DNA of 11,735 bases from JAIYDJ01 sp031398695 (GTDB lineage: Bacteria > Pseudomonadota > Alphaproteobacteria > Rhodobacterales > Rhodobacteraceae): positions 1 through 11,735 of the forward strand of contig JANNNU010000004.1 in assembly GCA_031398695.1 (NCBI GenBank), given 5' to 3'. Positions 1-6,272 of this stretch are shown here, one piece after another. The position numbers were made by a program, and so were the translations under genes. The notes under the pieces were generated by a model that was not told where the DNA came from, did not search any database, and saw only the letters and a program-made list of their open reading frames with translations. Position 1 is the stretch's first letter. Each line of letters starts with the position of its first letter.

Positions 1-504
1 GGCAAGATAGGCCGGGAACACCCACACCACCCCCGCCCCGCCCGGGTGCGAAAAGACCGCCCGCCAGAACAACCACGCCGATCCGAAGAGGCTGGCCTGC
101 ATGACCCAGTAAAGTGCCATGTGTCCGAGCGCCGCATCATAGACGGCTGGTGAGTGCCAGAGCCATAGCATCGCAGTCGACAGAAGGAACGGCACGCCCA
201 CGCCCATGCCTGCGCCCGTGCCCACCCGCGACGACCGCGCCAGCGCAAACAGCGGGGCCGCAACTGCCACAAGAAGGACATGGTGCACGACTCGGGCCGA
301 AAAAAGCCCCGCCGAAAGCGCGCAAAGTGGCGACAAAAAGGCAAAGGCCAACACCGCGACACCCGCAGCCCCGGGCCGTGTCCGGCCCACCCAAAGCGCC
401 ATTGCAACCAGCAACGCCACCGCGAACGGATCGAAGTTCCAGCGCGTCAGCAGATCTTCGGGCGAAGGCGCAGGGCCGCAGTAATTGCCCTGCCACCCGT
501 TCAT
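1..504 (-). CDS. ctaG: CtaG-type cytochrome c oxidase assembly protein (partial, 3' end off window)
   Basis: This is a polytopic inner-membrane protein of the Caa3_CtaG family, implicated in assembling (probably metallating) haem-copper terminal oxidases; it is not homologous to Cox11. The first 168 residues are present and the frame runs off the left edge. The N-terminus has 'NYCGPAPSPEDLL', which I recall from alphaproteobacterial members. Hydrophobic helices follow at about residues 24-40, 45-66, 72-90, 103-118 and 130-148. Family-like features are the His pair H74-H75 at the start of the third helix and 'LWLWHSPAVYDAAL' at about 113-126. The ATG (504-502) overlaps the stop of the upstream dehydrogenase gene in an ATGA, so the two are probably translationally coupled. 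The context suggests the oxidase end of an electron chain fed by that dehydrogenase (inference). Family assignment is fairly sure; the exact oxidase served is unknown. Confidence 0.82.
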   Translation of the reverse strand, partial: MNGWQGNYCGPAPSPEDLLTRWNFDPFAVALLVAMALWVGRTRPGAAGVAVLAFAFLSPLCALSAGLFSARVVHHVLLVAVAAPLFALARSSRVGTGAGMGVGVPFLLSTAMLWLWHSPAVYDAALGHMALYWVMQASLFGSAWLFWRAVFSHPGGAGVVWVFPAYLA

Positions 505-2411
505 GGCACACTCAGTCGATAGGCCACCACCTGATCGGCGACGGTGGGTTTCAGGATCGAATTGCCGCCGACCGCCCAGACCACGTAATCGACACCCTGA
601 TGGGTGAACACCGCCGGGATTGATACCGCCGGAGCCTCCACAAGATCCGACCACAGCTCTTGCCCGGTCGCGGCATCCAGTGCGCGCACCCGGTTGTCCA
701 TCGACGCCCCGATCAGCACAACTCCACCGGAGGTCACCACCGGCCCGCCCAGCGTCGGAGAACCCCACGACCGCAAGCCGTAGAACCCCCACTGCTGTGC
801 CAGCCCGAACGGCGTTTCATACAAACGCTCGCCGGTATTCAGATCATAGGCCGAAAACGTGCCGTAGGGCGGCTGCCAGCACGGCAGGCCAAGCGCTGTG
901 CGCCATTCGAACAGCTCGATCCCGTAGGGCGAGCCGTCCTGCGCGTAGAAACCCGCCTCGTTGCCGCTGGCGTCGCTGCCATCTGCCGTCGCCTCGGCAA
1001 CCTCGGCGTCGTAGTCGGCGCGCGGGATCAGCCGGATCACCTGCACCACCTGCGACGTGTTCACGTAAAGGATGCCGGTGCGCGGATCGACCGCCGCGCC
1101 GCCCCAGTTGTTTCCGCCCGCCGTCGCCGGCCACAGAAACGTGCCTTCGATAGACGGAGGCGTGTAAAGCCCTTCGTACCGGTAGGTTTCCCGGTCCCGT
1201 GAACACTGGCCGAACGACAGCAGGTCGGCGATCGGCCAGACCTCGGGCATGGCCGAATGGTCGATCGTCGGCACGGGCACGTCCGCAAAGGGTTGCGTCG
1301 GAGACACGACCTCGCCCACCGCGTCGCTGGGCGGAACCTCGCGTTCCTCGACCGGGAACAGTGGTGTCCCGGTGCGGCGGTCCAGCACAAAGATGAAGCC
1401 CTGCTTGGTCGTCTGCACCAGCGCGGGAACCGCCTGCCCATCGCGCGGCAGCGTGACCAGCGTCGGGGCCGAGGGCGTGTCATAATCCCAGATGTCGTGG
1501 TGGACGTGCTGGAAGCTCCACGCGATCTCGCCCGTGTCGATCCGGATCGCGGTGATCGAGGTAGCCAAAGGGATCGGATCGGTGCGGTTGCCGCCCCAGT
1601 AGTTGGGCGAGGGCGACGACACCGGCACATAGACCAGGCCCAGGTCGGGATCGGCCGACATCGACGACCAGATGTTCGCCGTGCCGGTGACCGAGATCAG
1701 CTCGGGCGGAATGAACCCCGTGTCCCACCGCAGATCGCCGGTCCGGGCATCCACCGCGATCAGGTTGCCCGGCGGCTCGACCGTATAGGCCCAATCCTTG
1801 CCCGCCCAGCCGATCAGGATCGTATCGCCCACGACCGTCGGCGGTTGCAGCAGCGAAAACGGAAAGACCGCGTTCGTCTCGTTCCAGCTGTTCACATTCA
1901 GCACGCCGTCGGTGCCGAAGTCGGTGCACGGCGTGCCAGCATCCGCATCGACCGCATGAAGCGTGCCGTCCATCGTGCCGATCAGGACCCGCTTTTCGCA
2001 GGGCCCTTCGGCCCCGCTTTCCCAATAGGCGACGCCGCGGTTCTTGAGCGCCGGTTGCGTCAGCGCCTCGAGCGTGGAGTTGGTGTCGTAGCTCCACCGC
2101 TCTGCCCCGGTGGCAGGGTCGAGTGCCACGATGCGGTAGAACGGCGTGCCGAGATACAGCGTTTCGTTGGCGTAAAGGGGCGTCGCCGACCAGACCGTAG
2201 CCGGCAGATCGCCCGACCCGTCGGACACGTCGCCGGTCCGCGCCTGCCACGCGCGTTCCAGACCCGCGACGCTGTCGGGGGTCAGCGTTGCCGTGTCGGA
2301 AAACTTCGTCGCGGCCAGATCGCCGTTGAAGGTGCCCCAGACCAGCTGTTCCGCTAGTGCGGGCAGCGACCAGATCAGCGTGACAGCGGCCGCAGCCGAA
2401 AGCGATCTCAT
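501..2411 (-). CDS. Exported PQQ-dependent (quinoprotein) dehydrogenase, mGDH/SldA-like
   Basis: A 636-residue eight-bladed propeller dehydrogenase that would oxidise a sugar, polyol or other alcohol in the periplasm using pyrroloquinoline quinone. A Sec signal peptide covers about residues 1-20 (hydrophobic core, ending 'LPALA'). Repeated propeller motifs are visible, such as 'RIVALDPATGAERW' (93-106), 'LIAVDARTGDLRW' (217-229) and 'RALDAATGQELW' (576-587). 'HHDIWDYD' (304-311) matches the segment carrying the active-site Asp in membrane glucose dehydrogenase; K336 in 'TTKQGFIFVLDRR' lies 27 residues after D309, as expected for the PQQ-contacting Lys. 'RSWGSPTLGGPVV' (547-559) is also typical. 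There is no haem-binding CxxCH, so it is not a quinohaemoprotein. The N-terminal membrane domain of mGDH is absent. The start at 2411 is preferred over an upstream extension to 2507 because it gives a clean signal peptide and an ATGA overlap with the preceding gene. Substrate cannot be assigned. Confidence 0.88.
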   Translation of the reverse strand: MRSLSAAAAVTLIWSLPALAEQLVWGTFNGDLAATKFSDTATLTPDSVAGLERAWQARTGDVSDGSGDLPATVWSATPLYANETLYLGTPFYRIVALDPATGAERWSYDTNSTLEALTQPALKNRGVAYWESGAEGPCEKRVLIGTMDGTLHAVDADAGTPCTDFGTDGVLNVNSWNETNAVFPFSLLQPPTVVGDTILIGWAGKDWAYTVEPPGNLIAVDARTGDLRWDTGFIPPELISVTGTANIWSSMSADPDLGLVYVPVSSPSPNYWGGNRTDPIPLATSITAIRIDTGEIAWSFQHVHHDIWDYDTPSAPTLVTLPRDGQAVPALVQTTKQGFIFVLDRRTGTPLFPVEEREVPPSDAVGEVVSPTQPFADVPVPTIDHSAMPEVWPIADLLSFGQCSRDRETYRYEGLYTPPSIEGTFLWPATAGGNNWGGAAVDPRTGILYVNTSQVVQVIRLIPRADYDAEVAEATADGSDASGNEAGFYAQDGSPYGIELFEWRTALGLPCWQPPYGTFSAYDLNTGERLYETPFGLAQQWGFYGLRSWGSPTLGGPVVTSGGVVLIGASMDNRVRALDAATGQELWSDLVEAPAVSIPAVFTHQGVDYVVWAVGGNSILKPTVADQVVAYRLSVP

Positions 2412-2728
2412 TGGGCGATCCTGCGCTGTGGGGTGACGAGTGCGGCGATCAGGGCCACCAGCGCAACGCCGGTTGCGATCACCAAAAGGCCTTGCATCAG
2501 GAACCACGCGGCCAACGCGGTCAGAACGCCGACCAGCATCGCGAACGCCGCCATCAGTCCGGACCGGGTGCGCAAGAGATAAAGGATGGTGGCGGCCAGA
2601 ACGACCGAACCAAGGATCGCCAGCAGCGCGCCTTCAGTTCCGCCGATGCCGGATTCAGGATCGAAGTAGGCAAGGCCCGAAACGACGACCCCCGCGATCG
2701 CAGCCAGAAGCGACATCCACAGCAGCAT
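2408..2728 (-). CDS. Small four-helix membrane protein, candidate anchor subunit of the quinoprotein dehydrogenase
   Basis: A 106-residue, almost wholly hydrophobic protein with predicted helices at about residues 2-20, 34-52, 58-76 and 80-100, and a short basic tail ('TPQRRIAQ'). A polar loop 'FDPESGIGGTEG' (22-33) separates helices 1 and 2. Its stop overlaps the start of the PQQ dehydrogenase gene as ATGA, so it is the leading gene of that unit. Size, topology and position recall SldB, the small membrane subunit of Gluconobacter polyol dehydrogenase, and the N-terminal membrane domain of membrane-bound glucose dehydrogenase. The downstream protein lacks such a domain. Sequence similarity by eye is weak and the Trp-Glu and GG-YY motifs I recall from SldB are not obvious. 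The coding call is good; the anchor/quinone-transfer role is inference. Confidence 0.72.
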   Translation of the reverse strand: MLLWMSLLAAIAGVVVSGLAYFDPESGIGGTEGALLAILGSVVLAATILYLLRTRSGLMAAFAMLVGVLTALAAWFLMQGLLVIATGVALVALIAALVTPQRRIAQ

Positions 2729-2734
2729 TGTACG

Positions 2735-2744
2735 CCTTTCTTCT
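2735..2744 (-). promoter_or_regulatory. Shine-Dalgarno of the quinoprotein unit
   Basis: On the minus strand AGAAGAAAGG ends six bases before the ATG at 2728. This is one of the better ribosome-binding sites in the window and supports that start as the entry point of the three-gene unit. No convincing -35/-10 pair was recognised upstream. Confidence 0.6.
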
Positions 2745-2982
2745 GACCCGGGATTGTAACGCCCGACTTTGCCGGTCGTTCCCGCGTTATCCGCGTGTTT
2801 TCACACTTTCGTGCTGCCCGCGCCGCCACGCCGCCGTTGCGCATTGCCGAGACCTGCCGCTTTTGCCGGAACCGCCTGGGCCTCGCCGGAGTCACCTTCT
2901 AACGCACCAGCGCCGCGAGGGGATCACCCTGGACGACGACACCGACGACAGCGCGCGCGGGCAAGACCCGGCGACACCGTTC
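2745..2982. other. Intergenic region upstream of the quinoprotein unit
   Basis: About 240 bases between the start of the minus-strand quinoprotein unit and the first recognisable codons of the molybdoenzyme remnant. It should hold the promoter of the minus-strand unit, but I could not pick out one with confidence. A short GTGT-TTTC-ACAC inverted repeat occurs near 2797-2808. The plus-strand frame leading into the remnant shows no plausible ATG and no recognisable family residues before about 2980, so the 5' end of that gene is lost or unrecognisable here. Confidence 0.4.
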
Positions 2983-3676
2983 TACGATCATCCGACGGGC
3001 GGCCGGGGATCGGTCACAAGCGTGCTGCGCCACCTCGCCACCAGCAATGTGCAGCCATCGGTGCCACACACCTTGTGTAACCAGAACAAGCCGCGCGGCC
3101 ACATGTGCACGTCCTGCGCCTCGTCCAAGCCCGCCTCGCCGCATATGGCCGAATTTTGCGAAAATGGCGCGAAGGCTACGATTTGGGATCACACGCGCAC
3201 GCTGTGCGGCCCCGATTTCTTTGCGGCCCATACCGTGACCGAAATGCGCGGCTGGCCCGACTACGAACTGGAAATGCAAGGACGGTTGACGCATCCGATG
3301 CGCTACGACGCCGCGACGGACGGACCGGTATGTGTTCGCGGAATAGGGACAGGCCTTTGCCGCGATCTGGGAAAAGCTGCGCGGCCTGGACCCGAAATCG
3401 ACGGTCCTTGATGCCTTGGGGCGGGCTAGCCTTGAAACTTTGTATCTAAGGGCCCCGTTCGCGCGGCTTTTCGGTCACAACAACCTGCTCGTCAGTGCGG
3501 ACATATGCCAAAAGATCATCAGCGTGGCGTTGAAGGAACAGATCGGATCGCCCGTCGTGACCTGCGTGCTGGACGACTTCGAAACCTGCGACCTTATGTT
3601 TTTCTTTGGCCAGAACACCGGATCGAAGAGCCTGCGTTTTCTGCATATCTTGCAGGCGGCGCGCCATCATGGCGTG
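2983..3676 (+). pseudogene. Decayed N-terminal third of an FdhF/YdeP-family molybdopterin oxidoreductase
   Basis: Two frames together read like the start of a formate-dehydrogenase-alpha-like (FdhF/YdeP) protein. The first frame (2983 to about 3322) gives 'YDHPTGGRGSVTSV', 'CTSCASSKPA', 'EFCENGAKATIWD', 'FFAAHTVTE' and 'GRLTHPMRYDAATD'. The match then jumps one frame near 3322 and continues 'DRYVFAE', a TAG stop at 3344-3346 where the family usually has a Trp in 'SWDEAF', then 'GQAFAAIWEKLRGLDPKS', 'GRASLETLY', 'FARLFGHNNL', 'SVALKEQIGSPV' and 'DDFETCDLMFFFGQNTGS'. Similarity stops near 3676. These enzymes are usually roughly 750 residues, so most of the catalytic and cofactor-binding region is missing. 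A start codon, a frameshift, a nonsense codon, several substitutions (for example in the usual 'PDSSNMCHE' segment) and the C-terminus all argue for an inactive relic. Boundaries are approximate. The match is from memory of the family. Confidence 0.85.
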
Positions 3677-3770
3677 TCACCTGCTTGGCCGTCGTCCAAG
3701 GCGCGGTCCGGGCCGGTCTGACGTGCGCTGGCGCTTGTGGCAGGCGGGTGGCGGGCCTAGCGTTGGGCGC

Positions 3771-4586
3771 ATGGGAATCATCGACGACATCACGGCAGAC
3801 GGGCAGGCGGCGCTGGCGGCATTGGGCTGGCAGGTCGATCTGGGCGTGACCGAGGTGGTGGGCGACACGCCGGTCAACCGGTACGACTCGCCGGTGAAGC
3901 TTGTGGCGACGGTCGCACTCCGAGGCCCGGCAACCCTTCCTGACGCACGTGCGGCCGACGCGATGCCGGTCGTGTCCTTGGCCGGTGATGCGTTGGACGT
4001 AGCGCGCCAGATGGCTGCGCAGTCGGGCACGCTGGACGCGCTGCGGGCCGCGCTTGGCGCTTATGACCATTGCGAGATCCGGCGCGGCGCGCGCAATTTG
4101 GTGTTTGCCGACGGCTTGCCCGGTGCGCGGGTTCTGGTGCTGGGCGAGGCTCCGGGCGTCGAGGAAGACAAGGAGGGCCGGCCGTTCGTCGGCCGTGCCG
4201 GACAGATGCTGGACCGGATGTTCGCCGCCATCGGATTGTCGCGGACCGACGCCGACCCGGGCCGCGCGCTTTACATCACCAACGTCATGCCGTGGCGGCC
4301 TCCGCAGAACCGCGACCCCGAACCAGCCGAGATCGCGATGATGCGGCCCTTCGTCGAACGCCACATCGCGTTGGCGAACCCCGAGATCATCGTGTTGATG
4401 GGTAACACGCCCTGTGCCGCCCTGCTGGGCAGCAAGGGCATCACCAAACTGCGCGGCGTCTGGACGCAGGCGCTGGGGCGGCCGGTGCTGCCGATGTTTC
4501 ATCCGGCGTATCTGTTGCGCCAGCCGATCCTGAAGCGCGAGGCGTGGTCCGATCTGCTGGCATTGCAGCAAAGGTTGCGAGGATGA
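3771..4586 (+). CDS. Family-4 uracil-DNA glycosylase, Fe-S ligand-poor variant
   Basis: A 271-residue DNA repair enzyme expected to excise uracil from DNA in the cytoplasm. Family-4 signatures are 'GEAPGVEEDKEGRPFVGRAG' (125-144), 'NVMPWRPPQNRDPEP' (171-185), 'VLMGNTPCAALLG' (208-220) and 'MFHPAYLLRQP' (242-252). Residues 1-90 form the N-terminal extension common in alphaproteobacterial members. Aligned by eye to the canonical [4Fe-4S] enzymes, only Cys101 matches a ligand. The other three ligand positions are Tyr98, Trp175 (canonical 'KCRPP') and Met191 (canonical 'EIAACRP'). ATG 3771 is chosen because the upstream in-frame sequence is Arg-rich and overlaps the molybdoenzyme relic. The Shine-Dalgarno is weak. 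Its stop overlaps the start of the LysE stub as ATGA. Confidence 0.9.
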   Translation: MGIIDDITADGQAALAALGWQVDLGVTEVVGDTPVNRYDSPVKLVATVALRGPATLPDARAADAMPVVSLAGDALDVARQMAAQSGTLDALRAALGAYDHCEIRRGARNLVFADGLPGARVLVLGEAPGVEEDKEGRPFVGRAGQMLDRMFAAIGLSRTDADPGRALYITNVMPWRPPQNRDPEPAEIAMMRPFVERHIALANPEIIVLMGNTPCAALLGSKGITKLRGVWTQALGRPVLPMFHPAYLLRQPILKREAWSDLLALQQRLRG

Positions 4587-4726
4587 TCGTCGACGCGGCG
4601 GTCTTGCTGGCAGTCGTGCCTGCCGCGCTGGCGCTGACCGTGACGCCGGGGGCGGACAGGCTGTTCTTCCTGGCGCCGGGCCTGCGGGTCGGGCCGATGG
4701 TCTATGTGGCGGGGGCGCAGGGGTAG
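4583..4726 (+). pseudogene. Truncated LysE/RhtB-type amino-acid exporter stub (47 codons)
   Basis: A 47-residue frame starting with an ATGA overlap on the uracil-DNA glycosylase gene. It has one hydrophobic N-terminal helix (about residues 3-18) followed by 'LTVTPGADRLFFLAPGLRVG' (18-37), which closely resembles the start of LysE/RhtB translocators ('TPGPD..F.L..GL..GP'). Those proteins are normally about 200 residues with around six helices; this frame stops at a TAG three bases before moaB. The rest of the exporter is absent, so it is most likely a deletion remnant. The stub may survive because it carries the ribosome-binding sequence of moaB (AGGGGTAGG before its ATG). A functional micro-membrane protein is possible but not supported. 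Moderately sure of the family, less of the interpretation. Confidence 0.6.
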
Positions 4727-4729
4727 GCA

Positions 4730-5269
4730 ATGGGACTGGACGAAAGCCGCGAGTTCATCGCCGTCAGGATCGCGGTGCTGACGGTCTCTGACACCCGGAC
4801 GCCCGCCGACGACCGGTCGGGCGATACACTGGTCGACCGGTTGACCGCGGCGGGGCATCTGCTGGTGGCGCGGGGGATCGTGCGCGATGAACGGGCTGCC
4901 ATCGCGCATCAGTTACGGGTGTGGATCGCGGACCCGAAGGTGGATGTGATCCTGACCACGGGCGGCACCGGGTTGACCGGGCGCGATGTGACCGTGGAGG
5001 CCCACCGGGACGTCTACGAAAAAGAGATCGAGGCGTTCGGCACGGTGTTCACCCATGTCTCGATGGCCAAGATCGGCACGAGCGCCGTGCAAAGCCGCGC
5101 CTGTGGCGGGGTGGCGGGCGGGACGTATCTGTTCGCCTTGCCCGGATCGCCGGGCGCATGCCGCGATGCCTGGGACGAAATTTTGCGCTGGCAGCTGGAT
5201 TATCGCCACCGGCCCTGCAATTTCGTCGAGATCATGCCACGGCTGGAAGAGCACAAGCGCCGCAAGTGA
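4730..5269 (+). CDS. moaB: Molybdenum cofactor biosynthesis protein MoaB
   Basis: A 179-residue MoaB/MogA-fold protein of the molybdopterin pathway. Members bind molybdopterin, and related proteins (MogA, Cnx1G) adenylylate it before molybdenum insertion; the precise contribution of MoaB varies between organisms. Visible family features are 'FIAVRIAVLTVSDTR' (9-23), the substrate-loop motif 'TTGGTGLTGRD' (76-86), 'IGTSAVQSRA' (115-124), 'FALPGSPGACRDAWDE' (135-150) and the C-terminal 'RPCNFVEIMPRL' (161-172), which parallels the E. coli MoaB C-terminus. Length is normal. It starts three bases after the LysE stub and ends convergent to the DsbD-like gene. It sits about 1 kb from a dead molybdoenzyme gene, but would serve any molybdoenzyme in the cell. 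Confidence 0.93.
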   Translation: MGLDESREFIAVRIAVLTVSDTRTPADDRSGDTLVDRLTAAGHLLVARGIVRDERAAIAHQLRVWIADPKVDVILTTGGTGLTGRDVTVEAHRDVYEKEIEAFGTVFTHVSMAKIGTSAVQSRACGGVAGGTYLFALPGSPGACRDAWDEILRWQLDYRHRPCNFVEIMPRLEEHKRRK

Positions 5270-5326
5270 CGGCCGGGCGGGGCCTGTTTCAGGCTTCAGC
5301 GGCAGGCTTCGGTAACAGGTTCGGTG

Positions 5327-6118
5327 TCAGGGGGCGGGGCAGCCGGTGACTTCGACCGCGCCCCTGTCGCCGATGACTGTCACGCGCAGGGTGGAGCGGT
5401 CGAGGGCGAAGGGCGCGCCGGTCGGGGCGACCAGATCGGTCGTGGCGGTCAGCGTATCGCCGGTGCGGGTCGTTGCGGACTGCGACACCCAGATCGCGCC
5501 GTCAGCCGGTTCGATCACCACCGCCTCGGTCTGGCCGAGGCTGGGCAACCGCAGGCTGGTCGTCATCGTCAGGCCGTCGCGGATCGGCGCCAACGCACAA
5601 TGGATGGCCGACAGTCCGGCGTCCTTCGCCGGGCCCGGCACGGCGTCCAGCGCCGAGCGGATGTCGGTGTCGGGCTGGCCGCCCGCGGGCAGCGTGGCCG
5701 CCAGATCCAGATGCGCCGGCACGCAGACGTCGCGGCACACGCCCATGTCGACGTTCAGGCGGATGGTGATCGGCTGGCCAGCGCGATCGGGCGTCACCTC
5801 GAACGGCAGGACCAGACGGTCATGATAGCCGATGGTCGTCAGTCCGTTCACCTCGAACACGACCGGGCTTGGCCAATGCAGTTGCACCGCCTGCACGTTG
5901 CCCGAACCGGCAAAGTCGAGCACCGGCGGGATGCCCGCGTCGCCCGGGCTGCGCCAGTAGGTTTTCCAGCCCGATGCCAGCCGGATCGACAGCGCCGCCA
6001 TGTGTCGGCCCTCGGCCGTGCGCCAGCCGGGCAGTACTTCCGCGTCCAGCAGGTCGGCCTGGGTGTAGGCACCGGCCGGACCGGCGAGAAGGGCAAGAAG
6101 GGCAGCGGCTTTGAACAT
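5327..6118 (-). CDS. Exported stand-alone DsbD N-terminal (alpha)-domain protein
   Basis: A 263-residue periplasmic protein resembling the N-terminal domain of DsbD/ScsB disulfide reductases. The signal peptide is about residues 1-17 ('MFKAAALLALLAGPAGA'). The domain shows 'GWKTYWRSPGDAGIPP' (50-65), typical of this family, 'LHWPSP' (80-85), 'IGYHDRLVLPFEV' (96-108), and a Cys pair in 'DMGVCRDVCVPAHLDLA' (C128 and C132), where DsbD/ScsB carry their redox cysteines. Two further cysteines are C174 and C260. The transmembrane (beta) and thioredoxin (gamma) domains of full DsbD are absent, so it would need a membrane partner encoded elsewhere. The start at 6118 places the signal peptide at the N-terminus; a GTG at 6157 would add 13 residues ahead of it and is less likely. 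It is divergent from yqgE and convergent with moaB, separated from it by 57 bases. Confidence 0.82.
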   Translation of the reverse strand: MFKAAALLALLAGPAGAYTQADLLDAEVLPGWRTAEGRHMAALSIRLASGWKTYWRSPGDAGIPPVLDFAGSGNVQAVQLHWPSPVVFEVNGLTTIGYHDRLVLPFEVTPDRAGQPITIRLNVDMGVCRDVCVPAHLDLAATLPAGGQPDTDIRSALDAVPGPAKDAGLSAIHCALAPIRDGLTMTTSLRLPSLGQTEAVVIEPADGAIWVSQSATTRTGDTLTATTDLVAPTGAPFALDRSTLRVTVIGDRGAVEVTGCPAP

Positions 6119-6272
6119 CTTCGCGTCATACCGCGCTGCGCCGCTTTGGGAAATCACTTATCGGCGATCGGCCGCGCGGCCGGGCGGATTTGCCGGGCCC
6201 GCGCGGTCCGGGGGGGTTGAGCCGACCGGCGCGCCCGGTCATCGTGGAAGTTCAGGCAAGGGATGCGATTCG
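6119..6272. promoter_or_regulatory. Divergent intergenic region with two palindromes
   Basis: This 154-base gap separates the divergent DsbD-like and yqgE genes and should hold both promoters. It contains a perfect 14-base palindrome, CGGCCGCGCGGCCG (6169-6182), and a perfect 6-base inverted repeat GACCGG/CCGGTC with a 5-base loop (6224-6240), the latter 33 bases before the yqgE ATG. No clear sigma-70-type -35/-10 pair was found. In such GC-rich DNA the palindromes may be chance. Confidence 0.4.

Noticed and set aside
1257..2357. 366-residue plus-strand open frame
   Set aside because: It is a high-GC shadow antisense to the strongly supported PQQ dehydrogenase, with Arg-rich composition and no recognisable motif.
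2412..2507. N-terminal extension of the PQQ dehydrogenase to an upstream start at 2507
   Set aside because: It would bury the signal peptide 32 residues inside a basic, unconserved leader and overlap the small membrane protein gene by 100 bases. The ATG at 2411 gives a clean signal peptide and an ATGA junction.
2440..3411. Single 323-residue plus-strand gene covering this stretch
   Set aside because: The first half is antisense to the small membrane protein and is Arg/Pro-rich shadow. Only the part from about 2983 has family similarity, and that similarity changes frame near 3322.
2729..3770. Insertion sequence or phage fragment explaining the relics
   Set aside because: I saw no transposase or integrase motifs, terminal inverted repeats or target-site duplications.
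3594..4730. 378-residue minus-strand open frame
   Set aside because: It lies antisense to the uracil-DNA glycosylase, is Pro/Arg/His-rich and has no family signature.
5283..5319. CCTGTT/AACAGG inverted repeat between moaB and the DsbD-like gene as a bidirectional terminator
   Set aside because: The loop is about 25 bases and neither strand has a T-run after the stem. It also contains a chance-looking CAGGCTTC direct repeat.
6111..6272. Upstream in-frame start for YqgE at 6111
   Set aside because: It adds residues with no family similarity across the divergent promoter region; the conserved N-terminal block begins at ATG 6273.
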